From NCBI RefSeq assembly GCF_005280735.1, contig NZ_CP040077.1, positions 1,054,001 to 1,118,000 on the forward strand: DNA of 64,000 nt, in the 5' to 3' direction. This DNA is from Trinickia violacea. GTDB lineage: Bacteria > Pseudomonadota > Gammaproteobacteria > Burkholderiales > Burkholderiaceae. The position numbers and the translations under genes are program-made. Of this stretch, positions 63,807-64,000 are shown one piece after another (position 1 is the first letter of the stretch; every line of letters begins with the position of its first letter). The notes under the pieces were generated by a model, which saw only the letters and a list, made by a program, of their open reading frames with translations, made no database searches and was not told where the DNA came from.

Positions 63807-63861
63807 GTTTGGAATCTGCGGTCGCGCTGCCGTTGCGCGGCGCGGCCGCCGCTTGAAGACC

Positions 63862-63886
63862 AAACCGGCGTCACGCCGGTTTTTTT
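63862..63886 (+). terminator. terminator after glnB
   Basis: Stem AAACCGGCG/CGCCGGTTT with a TCA loop and a run of T on the plus strand. Confidence 0.9.
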
Positions 63887-63894
63887 GCGCCCAA

Positions 63895-63934
63895 AATGAA
63901 AAAACGGTGCGACGCCCTTTCGGACACCGCACCG
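63895..63934 (-). terminator. terminator of a minus-strand gene beyond the window
   Basis: On the minus strand, CGGTGCGGTGTCC pairs with the following GCGTCGCACCG around a GAAAGG loop, then a T-run (63899-63904). It indicates a minus-strand transcript entering from the right; the few bases available do not identify its gene. Confidence 0.75.
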
Positions 63935-64000
63935 ATACGCGCCTCTCGCAGCAGCGTGAAACTTGTGTTGAAACTGTTCTGATTACACCGTTCGATTAGA

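Noticed and set aside
63936..64000. End of a minus-strand coding gene at the right edge
   Set aside because: Only about 60 bases remain and all frames are plausible or closed; only the terminator can be supported.

Overview
The window is 64 kb of high-GC, densely packed chromosomal DNA. It looks like a member of the Burkholderiaceae close to Burkholderia, Paraburkholderia or Trinickia. The pointers are the fused hemDX next to hemY and opposite ppc, the zapBA/6S RNA block, the DUF3460-scpA-panCD order, the paired tamA/tamB, many LysR regulators, and a Burkholderia-type porin beside an MHS transporter. It reads as main-chromosome housekeeping sequence with a few accessory patches. No rRNA, tRNA, IS element, prophage or CRISPR array was recognised.

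Layout. 1-5.4 kb: 5' part of ilvD (cut by the left edge), a divergent LysR gene, lgt, a SIMPL-domain periplasmic protein, an EVE-domain protein, 6S RNA and zapBA. 5.8-15.6 kb: a cobalamin uptake and salvage island. btuC-btuD-cobT-cobS-cobC lie on the plus strand, btuF-cobD-cbiB-cobU on the minus strand, and cobQ diverges from cobU. Together these import corrinoids, activate cobinamide, make the aminopropanol arm and attach the lower ligand; corrin-ring synthesis is absent. 15.7-20.2 kb: DoxX, a thioesterase, an orphan ParA, panD/panC, scpA and DUF3460. 20.5-26.6 kb: tamA-tamB. 26.7-36.1 kb: metG, an OmpA-like lipoprotein, apbC/mrp, a degenerate SodC-like lipoprotein behind tandem repeats, dcd, a large PLP amino-acid decarboxylase and an LprI-like protein.

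36.1-46.8 kb: an HI1419/HI1420-type toxin-antitoxin pair, argH, an ECF sigma/anti-sigma pair, an XRE regulator divergent from a methyltransferase, and a transport-catabolism cluster (porin, AbgB-like M20 hydrolase, MHS transporter) facing its LysR regulator. 46.9-54.6 kb: ppc with a long Ala/Lys-rich N-terminal extension, and the haem operon hemC-hemDX-hemY. 54.7-55.4 kb: an AT-richer scar holding a frameshifted C-terminal gene fragment coupled by ATGA to a small secreted four-cysteine protein, bounded by a 17-bp perfect inverted repeat. 55.5-59.0 kb: an MFS-SDR-ALDH catabolic operon. 59.3-63.9 kb: ppa, a GIY-YIG protein, a FemAB/GNAT-like protein, nadE and glnB, ending with a minus-strand terminator of a gene outside the window.

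The least explained signals are the degenerate SodC protein with its repeat-laden leader, the effector/immunity-like scar at 55 kb, the structured 107-nt gap inside the cobalamin operon, and the PEP carboxylase extension.
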